28,905 bases of DNA. Origin: Bacilli bacterium. GTDB taxonomy: Bacteria; Bacillota_I; Bacilli_A; RF39; UBA660. Each line of letters begins with the position of its first letter. Position 1 is the first letter of the stretch. The stretch covers positions 1-28,905 of the forward strand of contig JAEDJT010000019.1 in assembly GCA_016296185.1 (NCBI GenBank). Reading direction: 5' to 3'. Under the pieces are notes generated by a model, which did not search any database, had not been told where the DNA came from, and worked only from the letters and a program-made list of their open reading frames with translations. Below are positions 15,851 to 22,807 of this stretch, in pieces. The position numbers and the translations under genes were made by a program.

Positions 15851-16467
15851 GTTTCTTCTATTGCTTTACAAGTTGAATCAGTCTTAGCATATATTTGAGT
15901 ACATTCTACGTCTCCACATAGATGTCCATCTTTTATATATAATAATTTTGTTTTAGCATCTTTCATATCTGGAGTAAATGTTATAACACCAGTTTTAATT
16001 TTGTATTTACCTTTTACTAAGTCAGATTCTAATGCTTCATCTGAATCAGTGAATGTATATTGTCCATTCTTTTTAATATTATATAGTGAAATATTTGTTT
16101 TAGCATTACTTTGAAGTGCTACAAATACTCCATCTAATTCTGCTAATTCATCAACGTATGTTCCGATTGAATCTATTGAGTTAAATAATAATACATAGTT
16201 TTCATGTACATCTATATTTTCAATACTTGTGTTTAATTCTTCAGCATAATCTTCTCTTGAGTAATGGTTCATACTAGCTATATTATCAAATGATGATATT
16301 TTAGCTTCAATAGCAGCTTTTTGTTCTTCAGTTACATCATATTCTAATTGAACATCAATTGTTGCTGTTTCAGTATATTGACACCAATATCCTTGATATT
16401 TATTACTGCATCCTGTAAGTAATAATGTTAATACAAATAATAGCACTATATTTATTCTTTTTTTCAT
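15844..16467 (-). CDS. Lipoprotein with an FtsX-extracellular-domain-like region
   Basis: A 207-aa predicted lipoprotein: basic MKKR start, hydrophobic run and lipobox LLTGC with Cys20. Residues about 36-120 resemble the extracellular domain of the division protein FtsX in order and spacing. A beta strand leads into VTEEQKAAIEAKI, then a strand and SREDYAEEL, a beta strand YVLLFNSIDS, and YVDELAELDGVFVA. The C-terminal part (about 125-207) is beta-rich with four further Cys or near-terminal Cys positions. The start is the ATG at 16467 with AGGAG 7 nt upstream. That AGGAG overlaps the upstream gene's TAG stop, so the two are cotranscribed. The FtsX resemblance is my reading and was not searched. 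Confidence 0.75.
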   Translation of the reverse strand: MKKRINIVLLFVLTLLLTGCSNKYQGYWCQYTETATIDVQLEYDVTEEQKAAIEAKISSFDNIASMNHYSREDYAEELNTSIENIDVHENYVLLFNSIDSIGTYVDELAELDGVFVALQSNAKTNISLYNIKKNGQYTFTDSDEALESDLVKGKYKIKTGVITFTPDMKDAKTKLLYIKDGHLCGDVECTQIYAKTDSTCKAIEETK

Positions 16468-16477
16468 ATAAATTCTC

Positions 16478-17341
16478 CTAACTGTAATTTGGTAAGAATA
16501 TATACTCTTCGTCATCTATTGTTAAGATCATTTTCTTTTCTTCTAATATTGTTATCTTAGCATATTCACTATATTTTTTACCATCTTCACTAATATATAT
16601 TATATCATCTTTAATTATATAATCGTATGAAATATAATCTTTTTCTTCTGGATTGACATTTTCTTTATAATTTTCTTTCTTTGCTATATAAAGTTTATTA
16701 AAATCTGGATATGATTCTAATTTTATTGTTATGAAGTTATCTCCAAAATTAGTTTCACAATCCCATCTTCTTACAAATTTTAATATGTTATTATTGTTAT
16801 AAAAGTCTTTTGCAGATTCTTTTGACCATACACTATTTACGTATTGTAATGCTTCCGATATTTTATGTTCTTCTAATTTGTGTTCAGCTATTTTTATTGT
16901 TTCTTTAGTTGATTCTTCATCTATTAGTTCTATTTCGTCTGAACTGGCATATTTTCCTATGTCTTTTCTTAATTTAGCTTGACTTACATATTGTTCTGTT
17001 AGTTCTTCTACACCATCTTTAATTACTGAATAAGCTAATCCAGATTCGTATCCTAATCCTTCTTCTAGTATTACTTCTGTATATACTGATAAGTGATTTA
17101 TATCCATGTAATAAATTATTTTTTTAGTTTCTTCAGCATAGTCTGATAATGTTTTTATATAATCATCATTTAAAAAGTTATTTTCGTTCGTAAACGCTAT
17201 AATAAAGTTTTGTTTATTATCAACAGCTTTAACAAATTCATCATCACTTATTTCTATTAGTTGTCCTTTATTACTTTTGCATCCTGTTAAAGTTAATGTT
17301 AAAAGTATTACTATTATCATTATTATTAATCTTTTTTTCAT
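16478..17341 (-). CDS. Lipoprotein with a possible thioredoxin-like fold, 287 aa
   Basis: A signal peptide with MKKR start and lipobox TLTGC (Cys21) marks a membrane lipoprotein. Residues about 28-130 have a thioredoxin-like run: ISDDEFVKAVDNKQNFIIAF, a helix, KKIIYYMDINHL, then LAYSVIKDG. However, there is no CxxC where the redox pair would be (TNENNF), so redox activity is unlikely. The C-terminal half (170-287) is mixed alpha/beta and unrecognised. The start is the ATG at 17341 behind AGGTGG, not the GTG at 17350 within that site. It is first in a two-gene lipoprotein operon divergent from sigK. Exact function unknown. Confidence 0.75.
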   Translation of the reverse strand: MKKRLIIMIIVILLTLTLTGCKSNKGQLIEISDDEFVKAVDNKQNFIIAFTNENNFLNDDYIKTLSDYAEETKKIIYYMDINHLSVYTEVILEEGLGYESGLAYSVIKDGVEELTEQYVSQAKLRKDIGKYASSDEIELIDEESTKETIKIAEHKLEEHKISEALQYVNSVWSKESAKDFYNNNNILKFVRRWDCETNFGDNFITIKLESYPDFNKLYIAKKENYKENVNPEEKDYISYDYIIKDDIIYISEDGKKYSEYAKITILEEKKMILTIDDEEYIFLPNYS

Positions 17342-17359
17342 ACTTACCACCTAATGGGT

Positions 17360-17368
17360 ATTATATCA
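17360..17368 (-). promoter_or_regulatory. Extended -10 promoter of the lipoprotein operon (TGATATAAT)
   Basis: Minus-strand TGATATAAT about 18 nt before the start at 17341. It lies in the 67-bp gap shared with the divergent sigK gene. Confidence 0.55.
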
Positions 17369-17387
17369 TATATTAATTATCAATTAA

Positions 17388-17393
17388 TATAAT
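17388..17393 (+). promoter_or_regulatory. TATAAT upstream of sigK (weak candidate)
   Basis: A plus-strand TATAAT lies 15 nt before the sigK start, followed by AGGTGAT. sigK is normally read by sigma-E/sigma-K RNA polymerase, so this sigma-A-like box in AT-rich DNA may be chance. Confidence 0.25.
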
Positions 17394-17408
17394 TAATTAG
17401 GTGATTGA

Positions 17409-18110
17409 ATGTTTTTAAGTTTATTAAGTATTGTAAAAGGTTTATTATTTTTTACTGGTGGTTATAGTAATAATGTATTTTTACAACCTTTATCTAGTGA
17501 TGAAGAAGAATACTATATAAAAGAAATGGAATCTGGTAATAAAGAAGCAAGAAATAAATTAATTGAACATAATTTAAGATTAGTTGCCCATATTGTAAAA
17601 AAATATGAAGGAAAAGAACGTGATACAGATGATTTAATTAGTATTGGAACAATTGGTCTAATTAAAGGTATAGATAGTTTTAAAAGTGATAAAAATATAA
17701 GAATTACTACATATGTAGCAAGATGTATTGAAAATGAAATACTTATGCATTTTAGATCTAATAACAAATATGATAATGATATTAGTTTAAATGATTATAT
17801 TGGTTTAGATAAAGATGGGAATGAAATCTCATTAATAGATGTTTTACCTAATAATGAAATGGATACTGATACTTTAGTTATTAATAATGATGAAAAAAAT
17901 GAATTATTTAAAAATTTAGATGTATTAAATGAAAGAGAAAGAAATATTATTATTAAAAGATATGGTTTATTTGGTTACAATGAATTAACTCAAAAAGATA
18001 TTGCTAACAAGATGAATATATCAAGAAGTTATGTTTCTCGAATTGAGAAAAGGGCTTTAACTAAATTGTTTCGTGAATTTTATAACAATAATAAAAAGAC
18101 TACTAAGTAG
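17409..18110 (+). CDS. sigK: RNA polymerase sporulation sigma factor, pro-sigma-K
   Basis: Sigma-K directs late mother-cell gene expression (coat and cortex maturation). The 233-aa product carries a hydrophobic pro-sequence (about 1-18) followed by YSNNVFLQPLSS, matching the region where B. subtilis pro-sigma-K is cut. Region 2 follows (ARNKLIEHNLRLVAHIVKKYE, DLISIGTIGLIKGI, CIENEILMHFR), then ISLIDVLP. Region 4 has the helix-turn-helix TQKDIANKMNISRSYVSRIEKRAL. That order and wording are diagnostic of SigK rather than SigE or SigF. The gene is one uninterrupted frame, with no skin-type element. The retained pro-sequence implies a SpoIVFB-type intramembrane protease elsewhere. Confidence 0.93.
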   Translation: MFLSLLSIVKGLLFFTGGYSNNVFLQPLSSDEEEYYIKEMESGNKEARNKLIEHNLRLVAHIVKKYEGKERDTDDLISIGTIGLIKGIDSFKSDKNIRITTYVARCIENEILMHFRSNNKYDNDISLNDYIGLDKDGNEISLIDVLPNNEMDTDTLVINNDEKNELFKNLDVLNERERNIIIKRYGLFGYNELTQKDIANKMNISRSYVSRIEKRALTKLFREFYNNNKKTTK

Positions 18111-18119
18111 TCTTTTTAA
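18093..18119. terminator. Bidirectional terminator between sigK and divIVA
   Basis: 11-bp stem AAAAAGACTAC (18093-18103) with GTAGTCTTTTT (18107-18117) and a three-base loop. The sigK TAG stop is in the 3' arm, and the minus-strand divIVA stop (18116-18118) is at the other end. Confidence 0.88.
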
Positions 18120-18544
18120 AAGTCTATTTTGTCAATATCATCTACTATTGTAAGTTGTTCTTCAATAGTAGCTTTTATTCTTTGTTTATATAGTTTTAAG
18201 CTTCTTCTTAATTCGTCAGCTTCTATATCAACTTTTTGTGCTTTTAGTAAAGCATCATTTACTATATGATTAGCATTTTTTTTAGCTTGGTCAATAATTG
18301 TACTAGCTTCTTCTCTTGCTATTTTTTTTATTTGATTAGATGAGTCTTCTGCTACTAGAACTGCTCTGTTAAGAGTTGATTCTAAGTTTTTATAATGTTC
18401 TATTTGTTTTTGTAAAAGTTCTATTTCTTTCTCTTTATTTTTTAATTTATTAAGAATACCTTCATATTCTTTAGTAACTTCTTGAACAAATAAATTTACA
18501 TCATCTTTTTTATATCCGTTATTTTCTGTTTCAAACTTTTTCAT
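18116..18544 (-). CDS. divIVA: DivIVA-family cell-division protein
   Basis: DivIVA binds negatively curved membrane at septa and poles and organises division or polar partners. The 142-aa product starts with the membrane-binding domain, here MKKFETENNGYKKDDVNLFV (residues 1-20), a compact version of the usual FxxxxxGYxxxEVDxFL. The rest is coiled coil (about 25-135) with heptad leucines and an Ala-rich central part. It is slightly shorter than B. subtilis DivIVA. GAGGTG lies 4-5 nt before the ATG. It follows sepF by 32 bp. The ylmG and ylmH genes usual between them are missing. Confidence 0.9.
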   Translation of the reverse strand: MKKFETENNGYKKDDVNLFVQEVTKEYEGILNKLKNKEKEIELLQKQIEHYKNLESTLNRAVLVAEDSSNQIKKIAREEASTIIDQAKKNANHIVNDALLKAQKVDIEADELRRSLKLYKQRIKATIEEQLTIVDDIDKIDF

Positions 18545-18576
18545 GACTCACCTCTATTAGAAATGAGAAGAATCAA

Positions 18577-18993
18577 TTACCATTCTATTTCTTCTTCAAC
18601 ACTATCTTTATCTTTTTTATTGTCTTCACTTATTTTACCTTGAACGTTAACATTTTTTGGTGCACATAAGTAAATTCCAATACCGATATTTTGCATTGTT
18701 CCTCCAATTGCATAAACACATCCACTTAAGAAATCAATAATTCTTTTTGCTTGATCTGATGTTACTCTTTTTAAGTTAACTACTACACTATTTCTATTTT
18801 TTAAGTGATCAGCAATTTGTTGTGATTCTGAATAAGCTCTTGGTTCTAATAGAATCATTTTTGAACTTGTTACATCTTTTGAACTTGATTTTTTTGATCC
18901 TTCTTCTGTATAAAATTCGTCTTCGCTACCTACAAATTCTTCAATTTCTTCTGTTTCTGGTGTGAATATATTTTTTAAACTAATTAATGCCAT
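18577..18993 (-). CDS. sepF: Cell division protein SepF
   Basis: SepF is a membrane-tethering and ring-forming FtsZ partner. The 138-aa product has the N-terminal amphipathic membrane-targeting helix MALISLKNIF, an acidic/serine linker (about 15-45) and the SepF core: MILLEPRAYSESQQIADHLK, VVVNLKRV, AKRIIDFLSGCVYAIGG, and IGIYLCAPKNV. An acidic tail follows. The ATG at 18993 has GGAGG 7 nt upstream. A longer reading frame start at 19044 would add 17 residues containing the promoter region and is rejected. It heads a sepF-divIVA unit with a good sigma-A promoter. Confidence 0.94.
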   Translation of the reverse strand: MALISLKNIFTPETEEIEEFVGSEDEFYTEEGSKKSSSKDVTSSKMILLEPRAYSESQQIADHLKNRNSVVVNLKRVTSDQAKRIIDFLSGCVYAIGGTMQNIGIGIYLCAPKNVNVQGKISEDNKKDKDSVEEEIEW

Positions 18994-19026
18994 ATGAAAG
19001 CCTCCTATATTGTATATTACTTTATT

Positions 19027-19055
19027 ATTATATCTAAGATACATACAATTTTCAA
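19027..19055 (-). promoter_or_regulatory. Sigma-A promoter of sepF-divIVA
   Basis: Minus strand: TTGAAA (19050-19055), 17-bp spacer, TATAAT (19027-19032), predicted start near 19020 and GGAGG before the sepF ATG. Confidence 0.75.
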
Positions 19056-19059
19056 GAGA

Positions 19060-20622
19060 TTATTTATGAAACTTTTTCACTATTATTTCTTTTTTTGAAT
19101 TATTTAAATTTAATTCTATATCTACTAATTTAGCTTGAATTCCTGATATTTCTATTTCTGTTGATATTTTTTCTTTTATATCATTTATTTCTTTTATATG
19201 TGATTTAATAAAACTATATATTCTGTCTTGTGTTTCCATTGTAGTAACTTTTAGGATTACTTTTTTATCATTTATTATTGTATAGAATAGTGATAATATT
19301 CCATCATCTGCTACATATATTGGTATGTCTTCTATTGTGTCATATTGTTTTTCTTCTAAAAATTTAATTTGTGAAAATAATTTATATACGTTTCCATATA
19401 ACATATCATCTAGAAGTGTTATATCACTTATTATATGAGGTACGTTGTTTTCATTTGATAAGAATAAAAAATTTGTTTGATAGCTATTATTCGGTGATGC
19501 ATATTCTGCAACTAGTACTTTTAAAGCTCTTATTTTAGTATATAGTATTTCTATTGTTTCATGATAATTATCTACTGCCATTTCTAGTTCTAAATATCTA
19601 CATAGTGATATTACATCATGTAATGTTCTATCAATTATTTTAGTTTGTTCTGGATTATTATCATTATTAATTATGTTATAAGCTTGTAATATTGTATTTA
19701 GTTCATCATCTTTAAAATACTTTTTAGTAGTGTTTATTAATTGTTTTTCTTCTTTATTCTTATCTTTTTTATTATTGTATTCTTTCATTTGATGTAATAG
19801 TGTATCATAAGCTTTACTATTGATATTTAAATCAGATAGTATTTTTTCAAATGTACTATTTTTACATCCTTTAATTATTTTTGTACCATCATAAAATTCT
19901 TTTAATTGTTCTATAGCTTTTTTTCTTTTTGTTAATACTTCTTTAAGTTTTTTACTTTCTATTATATGTTCTTCATAATATTCTAATTCTAATTGATTTA
20001 ATAATAAATTTATATATACTACTATATTATTTTTATTTTGATCTACATTTGTTAATTCTAGTAATTTAAATATATTAAATTTTACTGTTGTAAAACTATA
20101 TTCTGTTTTTACTTTAGCATCTTCTGTAAAAATTGTAGATATTTCTTTTTCAATATTATAGTACGAGTCTTTTGGTCCTTCTATTTTAGGAATATTCTTA
20201 AATATTGTTAATAATACTTTAAGTAATTCTTTAGAATCTATATTATTTTTAACAGCATATTCAATTATTAAAGGTATTACTTCGTTATTTGGATATATAG
20301 GTTTAATAAATCTATTATCGTGAATTGCACTAATTGCATTACTAATTTGATCTAAATTAAAATTGATTTTTGTTAATTTAATAGATATTTTTTCTAGTTC
20401 TTTTTCTTTATATTCTTTAATAGCTTTTGCTTCACTTATTGGAATTATTTTTTTTATACCTTTTTTTCTTATTTTGATTTTTCTTTTTAGTTTTCTCATT
20501 TGATTAGGAGATAATTGTTCTATGCTATTTATTCTTTTGTATTCGTCTTGTAAGTATAATTTTTGTTGTAATTCTTGTTTGTATATAAATTCTAAATATT
20601 TTTTTAGTTCATTTAATTGCAT
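19060..20622 (-). CDS. Large coiled-coil-rich protein of unknown function, 520 aa
   Basis: I recognise no family. The protein is cytoplasmic, with no signal peptide or membrane segment, and is mostly helical with high Lys, Glu, Ile and Leu. A very basic patch at about residues 42-60 (RKLKRKIKIRKKGIKKI) could bind nucleic acid or membrane. Coiled-coil-like runs follow at about 70-100, 225-250 and 290-320. The C-terminal 150 residues include a more globular part. The start is the ATG at 20622 with AGGGGAG 8 nt upstream, not the GTG at 20631. It has its own promoter and sits between glyS and sepF. There is no obvious terminator before the sepF promoter. Confidence 0.75.
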   Translation of the reverse strand: MQLNELKKYLEFIYKQELQQKLYLQDEYKRINSIEQLSPNQMRKLKRKIKIRKKGIKKIIPISEAKAIKEYKEKELEKISIKLTKINFNLDQISNAISAIHDNRFIKPIYPNNEVIPLIIEYAVKNNIDSKELLKVLLTIFKNIPKIEGPKDSYYNIEKEISTIFTEDAKVKTEYSFTTVKFNIFKLLELTNVDQNKNNIVVYINLLLNQLELEYYEEHIIESKKLKEVLTKRKKAIEQLKEFYDGTKIIKGCKNSTFEKILSDLNINSKAYDTLLHQMKEYNNKKDKNKEEKQLINTTKKYFKDDELNTILQAYNIINNDNNPEQTKIIDRTLHDVISLCRYLELEMAVDNYHETIEILYTKIRALKVLVAEYASPNNSYQTNFLFLSNENNVPHIISDITLLDDMLYGNVYKLFSQIKFLEEKQYDTIEDIPIYVADDGILSLFYTIINDKKVILKVTTMETQDRIYSFIKSHIKEINDIKEKISTEIEISGIQAKLVDIELNLNNSKKEIIVKKFHK

Positions 20623-20659
20623 ATTAGTCACTCCCCTTTATTTTTGCGAACTGGTTTCT

Positions 20660-20688
20660 ATTATATAATATTATTTTTTTCATCTCAA
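20660..20688 (-). promoter_or_regulatory. Sigma-A promoter of the 520-aa gene
   Basis: Minus strand: TTGAGA (20683-20688), 17-bp spacer, TATAAT (20660-20665). The -35 lies directly behind the glyS terminator. Confidence 0.65.
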
Positions 20689-20690
20689 AC

Positions 20691-20716
20691 AAAAAGCCGG
20701 AATTAATCCGACCTTT
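20691..20716 (-). terminator. Terminator of the LOG-glyS operon
   Basis: Minus-strand 10-bp stem, AAAGGTCGGA (20707-20716) with TCCGGCTTTT-side bases (20692-20701), including two G-T pairs, then TTTTTG. Confidence 0.8.
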
Positions 20717-20736
20717 ACTTGAATTTTACATTATTA

Positions 20737-22107
20737 TTAAAAATCTATTCTTTCTTTAATATATGCAGGTAATTCATCTATTGAGATTTTTATTTGTTCC
20801 ATTGTATCTCTATCTCTTACTGTTACAGTGTTATTTTCTAGTGTTTCATCATCAACTGTAATTGAGAATGGTGTTCCAACTGCATCATTTCTTCTATATC
20901 TTTTTCCAATTGAACCTGACTCATCGTATGATACATTGAAATCTTTACATAATTTAGAATATATTTCCATTGATTTTTCTGCATGAACTTTTTTAATTAA
21001 TGGTAAGATAGTTGCTTTAATTGGTGATAATGCTGGATGTATTTTTAATACTTCTCTTGTGTCACCGTTTTCTAATTCTTCTTTTTCATATGCATTACAA
21101 ATAAATGCTAAGATTGCTCTATCTAATCCTAATGATGGTTCAATAACGTAAGGAATGTATTTTTCGTTTGTTTCTGGATCAAGATATCTTAAATCTTGTG
21201 AAGAATGTTTCATATGAACTCCTAAATCGTAATCAGTTCTATCAGCAATTCCCCATAATTCTCCCCATCCCATTGGGAATAAGAATTCGATATCTGTTGT
21301 AGCTTTACTATAGAATGATAATTCTTCTTTAGTGTGATCTCTATATCTTAAATTATCTTTTTTAATTCCTAATGATTTTAAGAAATCTATACAATAATTT
21401 TTCCAGTATCCAAACCATTCTAAATCTGTATCTGGTTTGCAGAAGAATTCTAATTCCATTTGTTCAAATTCACGAGTTCTAAATGTGAAGTTTCCAGGTG
21501 TAATTTCATTTCTGAATGATTTACCTGTTTGACCAATACCGAATGGTAATTTAGCTCTCATGGTTCTTTGAACATTTAAGAAGTTAACGAAAATACCTTG
21601 AGCTGTTTCTCCTCTTAAATATACTTTAGATTTTGTATCTTCTGTTACACCTTGATGTGTTTCGAATAATAAGTTGAATTTTCTAATTGGAGTAAAGTCT
21701 TCAGCTCCACATTTAGGACAAGCTATATGATTGTCAGCAATGAATTTTTCAATTTTTTCATTTTCCCAACCATCACCAGTTTCTTCTCCTTTTGTAAATT
21801 CTTCAATTAATTTATCAGCTCTATGACGTGCTTTACATTTTTTACAGTCTAATAATGGATCATTAAAGTTGGTAACGTGTCCTGATGCTACCCAAACTTC
21901 TGGATTCATAAGAATAGCTGCGTCTACACCATAGTTATATGGGTTTTCTTGGATGAATTTTTTCCACCAAGCACGACGAACATTTTCTTTTAATTCTCTT
22001 CCTAATGGTCCGTAATCCCATGTATTTGATAATCCACCATAGATTTCACTACCTTGGAATATAAATCCATATTGTTTACAATAATTAACGATGTCTTCCA
22101 TTTTCAT
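20737..22107 (-). CDS. glyS: Glycyl-tRNA synthetase, single-chain dimeric type
   Basis: Charges tRNA-Gly with glycine in the cytoplasm. The 456-aa product is the alpha2 class-IIa enzyme, not the alpha2beta2 GlyQ/GlyS pair. Visible are GSEIYGGLSNTWDYGPLG, the VWVASGHVTNF segment, a zinc site (Cys88, Cys91 and Cys130, Cys133), motif 2 FRTREFEQMELEFF and motif 3 EPSLGLDRAILAF. An anticodon-binding domain occupies about 355-456. RBS AGAGGG lies 8 nt before the first ATG. It sits one base behind the LOG-family gene and is controlled by the upstream glycine T-box. The genomic slot after recO is where B. subtilis has glyQS. Confidence 0.96.
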   Translation of the reverse strand: MKMEDIVNYCKQYGFIFQGSEIYGGLSNTWDYGPLGRELKENVRRAWWKKFIQENPYNYGVDAAILMNPEVWVASGHVTNFNDPLLDCKKCKARHRADKLIEEFTKGEETGDGWENEKIEKFIADNHIACPKCGAEDFTPIRKFNLLFETHQGVTEDTKSKVYLRGETAQGIFVNFLNVQRTMRAKLPFGIGQTGKSFRNEITPGNFTFRTREFEQMELEFFCKPDTDLEWFGYWKNYCIDFLKSLGIKKDNLRYRDHTKEELSFYSKATTDIEFLFPMGWGELWGIADRTDYDLGVHMKHSSQDLRYLDPETNEKYIPYVIEPSLGLDRAILAFICNAYEKEELENGDTREVLKIHPALSPIKATILPLIKKVHAEKSMEIYSKLCKDFNVSYDESGSIGKRYRRNDAVGTPFSITVDDETLENNTVTVRDRDTMEQIKISIDELPAYIKERIDF

Positions 22108-22108
22108 A

Positions 22109-22630
22109 TTAAATTCCCTCTTTCAATATATTATCTAATTCATCTATATCAATAACTTTTATATAGTTAAGATATTCTTTTTTAAATAGGTTTTCTTCAA
22201 CCATTTTATTCAATAATGTGATTATTTCATTATAGAAGTTATTATAATTAATAATAATTATTTTTTTATCATTATGTTCTATTTTATATTGTTCTAATGT
22301 ACCAAATAATTCTAATAATGTTCCAGTCCCTCCTGGTAATATTATTAATCGATCTGTTTCATCAATTAGTTTTTTAGTTCTTTCAAATTGATTATTCACT
22401 ATTATGTAGTTGCATTTAGGACAATTTTTTAATTCTTCTTTATATTCTTCTAATGAATAACAAGTTATTTTATCAGAACATTTATTTAACACTTCACTAA
22501 TATTTTCTAATAGTATTCCTAAATATATTTCATTATTGTTTTCATATATTTTAGTTATTACTTCTTTTGTAATATCATAATATTCTTCTTTAATATTTGT
22601 TGCTGATGTACATGATACAAAATATTTCAT
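22109..22630 (-). CDS. LOG-family protein (nucleotide phosphoribohydrolase-like)
   Basis: A 173-aa Rossmann-type protein with the LOG signature PGGTGTLLE (99-107). A preceding FERTKKLIDETD stretch (Arg84) corresponds to the MxERK segment of lysine-decarboxylase-like/LOG proteins. Characterised members release bases from nucleoside 5'-monophosphates. Here the N-terminal third is degenerate, with VSCTSATNI replacing the usual GSS motif, so activity and substrate are uncertain. It is the first gene behind the glycine T-box and is followed one base later by glyS. AAAGGG lies 5 nt before its ATG. Whether it has a role linked to glycine or translation is unknown. Confidence 0.8.
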   Translation of the reverse strand: MKYFVSCTSATNIKEEYYDITKEVITKIYENNNEIYLGILLENISEVLNKCSDKITCYSLEEYKEELKNCPKCNYIIVNNQFERTKKLIDETDRLIILPGGTGTLLELFGTLEQYKIEHNDKKIIIINYNNFYNEIITLLNKMVEENLFKKEYLNYIKVIDIDELDNILKEGI

Positions 22631-22648
22631 ATTAACCCTTTCTACAAT

Positions 22649-22771
22649 AAAAAAACTTCTAAAAATATTTGTAGGAACGAGTTATACCCGCGGTTCCATC
22701 CTACTTATTTCTAGAAGAAATCACCTTTATTTTATATAGCTCATGGTTGCCAACCCACTCATCGCTTGTAT
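22649..22771 (-). ncRNA. Glycine T-box riboswitch leader (compact)
   Basis: The minus-strand T-box AGGATGGAACCGCG (22689-22702) is near-consensus. The base after UGG is A, which fits the U discriminator of tRNA-Gly. A terminator pairs CTTCTAGAAATA (22706-22717) with TATTTTTAGAAG (22656-22667), plus inner GTAGGA/TCCTAC, and ends in seven T (22649-22655). The competing antiterminator pairs AGGA with UUCCU. A hairpin GGTT-GGC-AACC (22745-22755) puts the Gly codon GGC, followed by A, in its loop. Only about 70 nt separate the predicted start from the T-box, so stem I is far shorter than usual. Read-through would allow LOG-glyS expression when tRNA-Gly is uncharged. Confidence 0.9.
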
Positions 22772-22777
22772 GTTTTT

Positions 22778-22805
22778 ATTATAGCAAAATAATACTTATA
22801 GTCAA
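22778..22805 (-). promoter_or_regulatory. Sigma-A promoter of the T-box-LOG-glyS operon
   Basis: Minus strand: TTGACT (22800-22805), 16-bp spacer, TATAAT (22778-22783), predicted start at about 22771. The -35 begins just past the stop codon of the upstream 218-aa gene. Confidence 0.85.
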
Positions 22806-22807
22806 TA

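Noticed and set aside
17367..17374. CATATATT as a sigma-E type -10 for sigK
   Set aside because: No matching sigma-E -35 at the right distance, and the bases overlap the divergent extended -10. Such strings are common by chance at this base composition.
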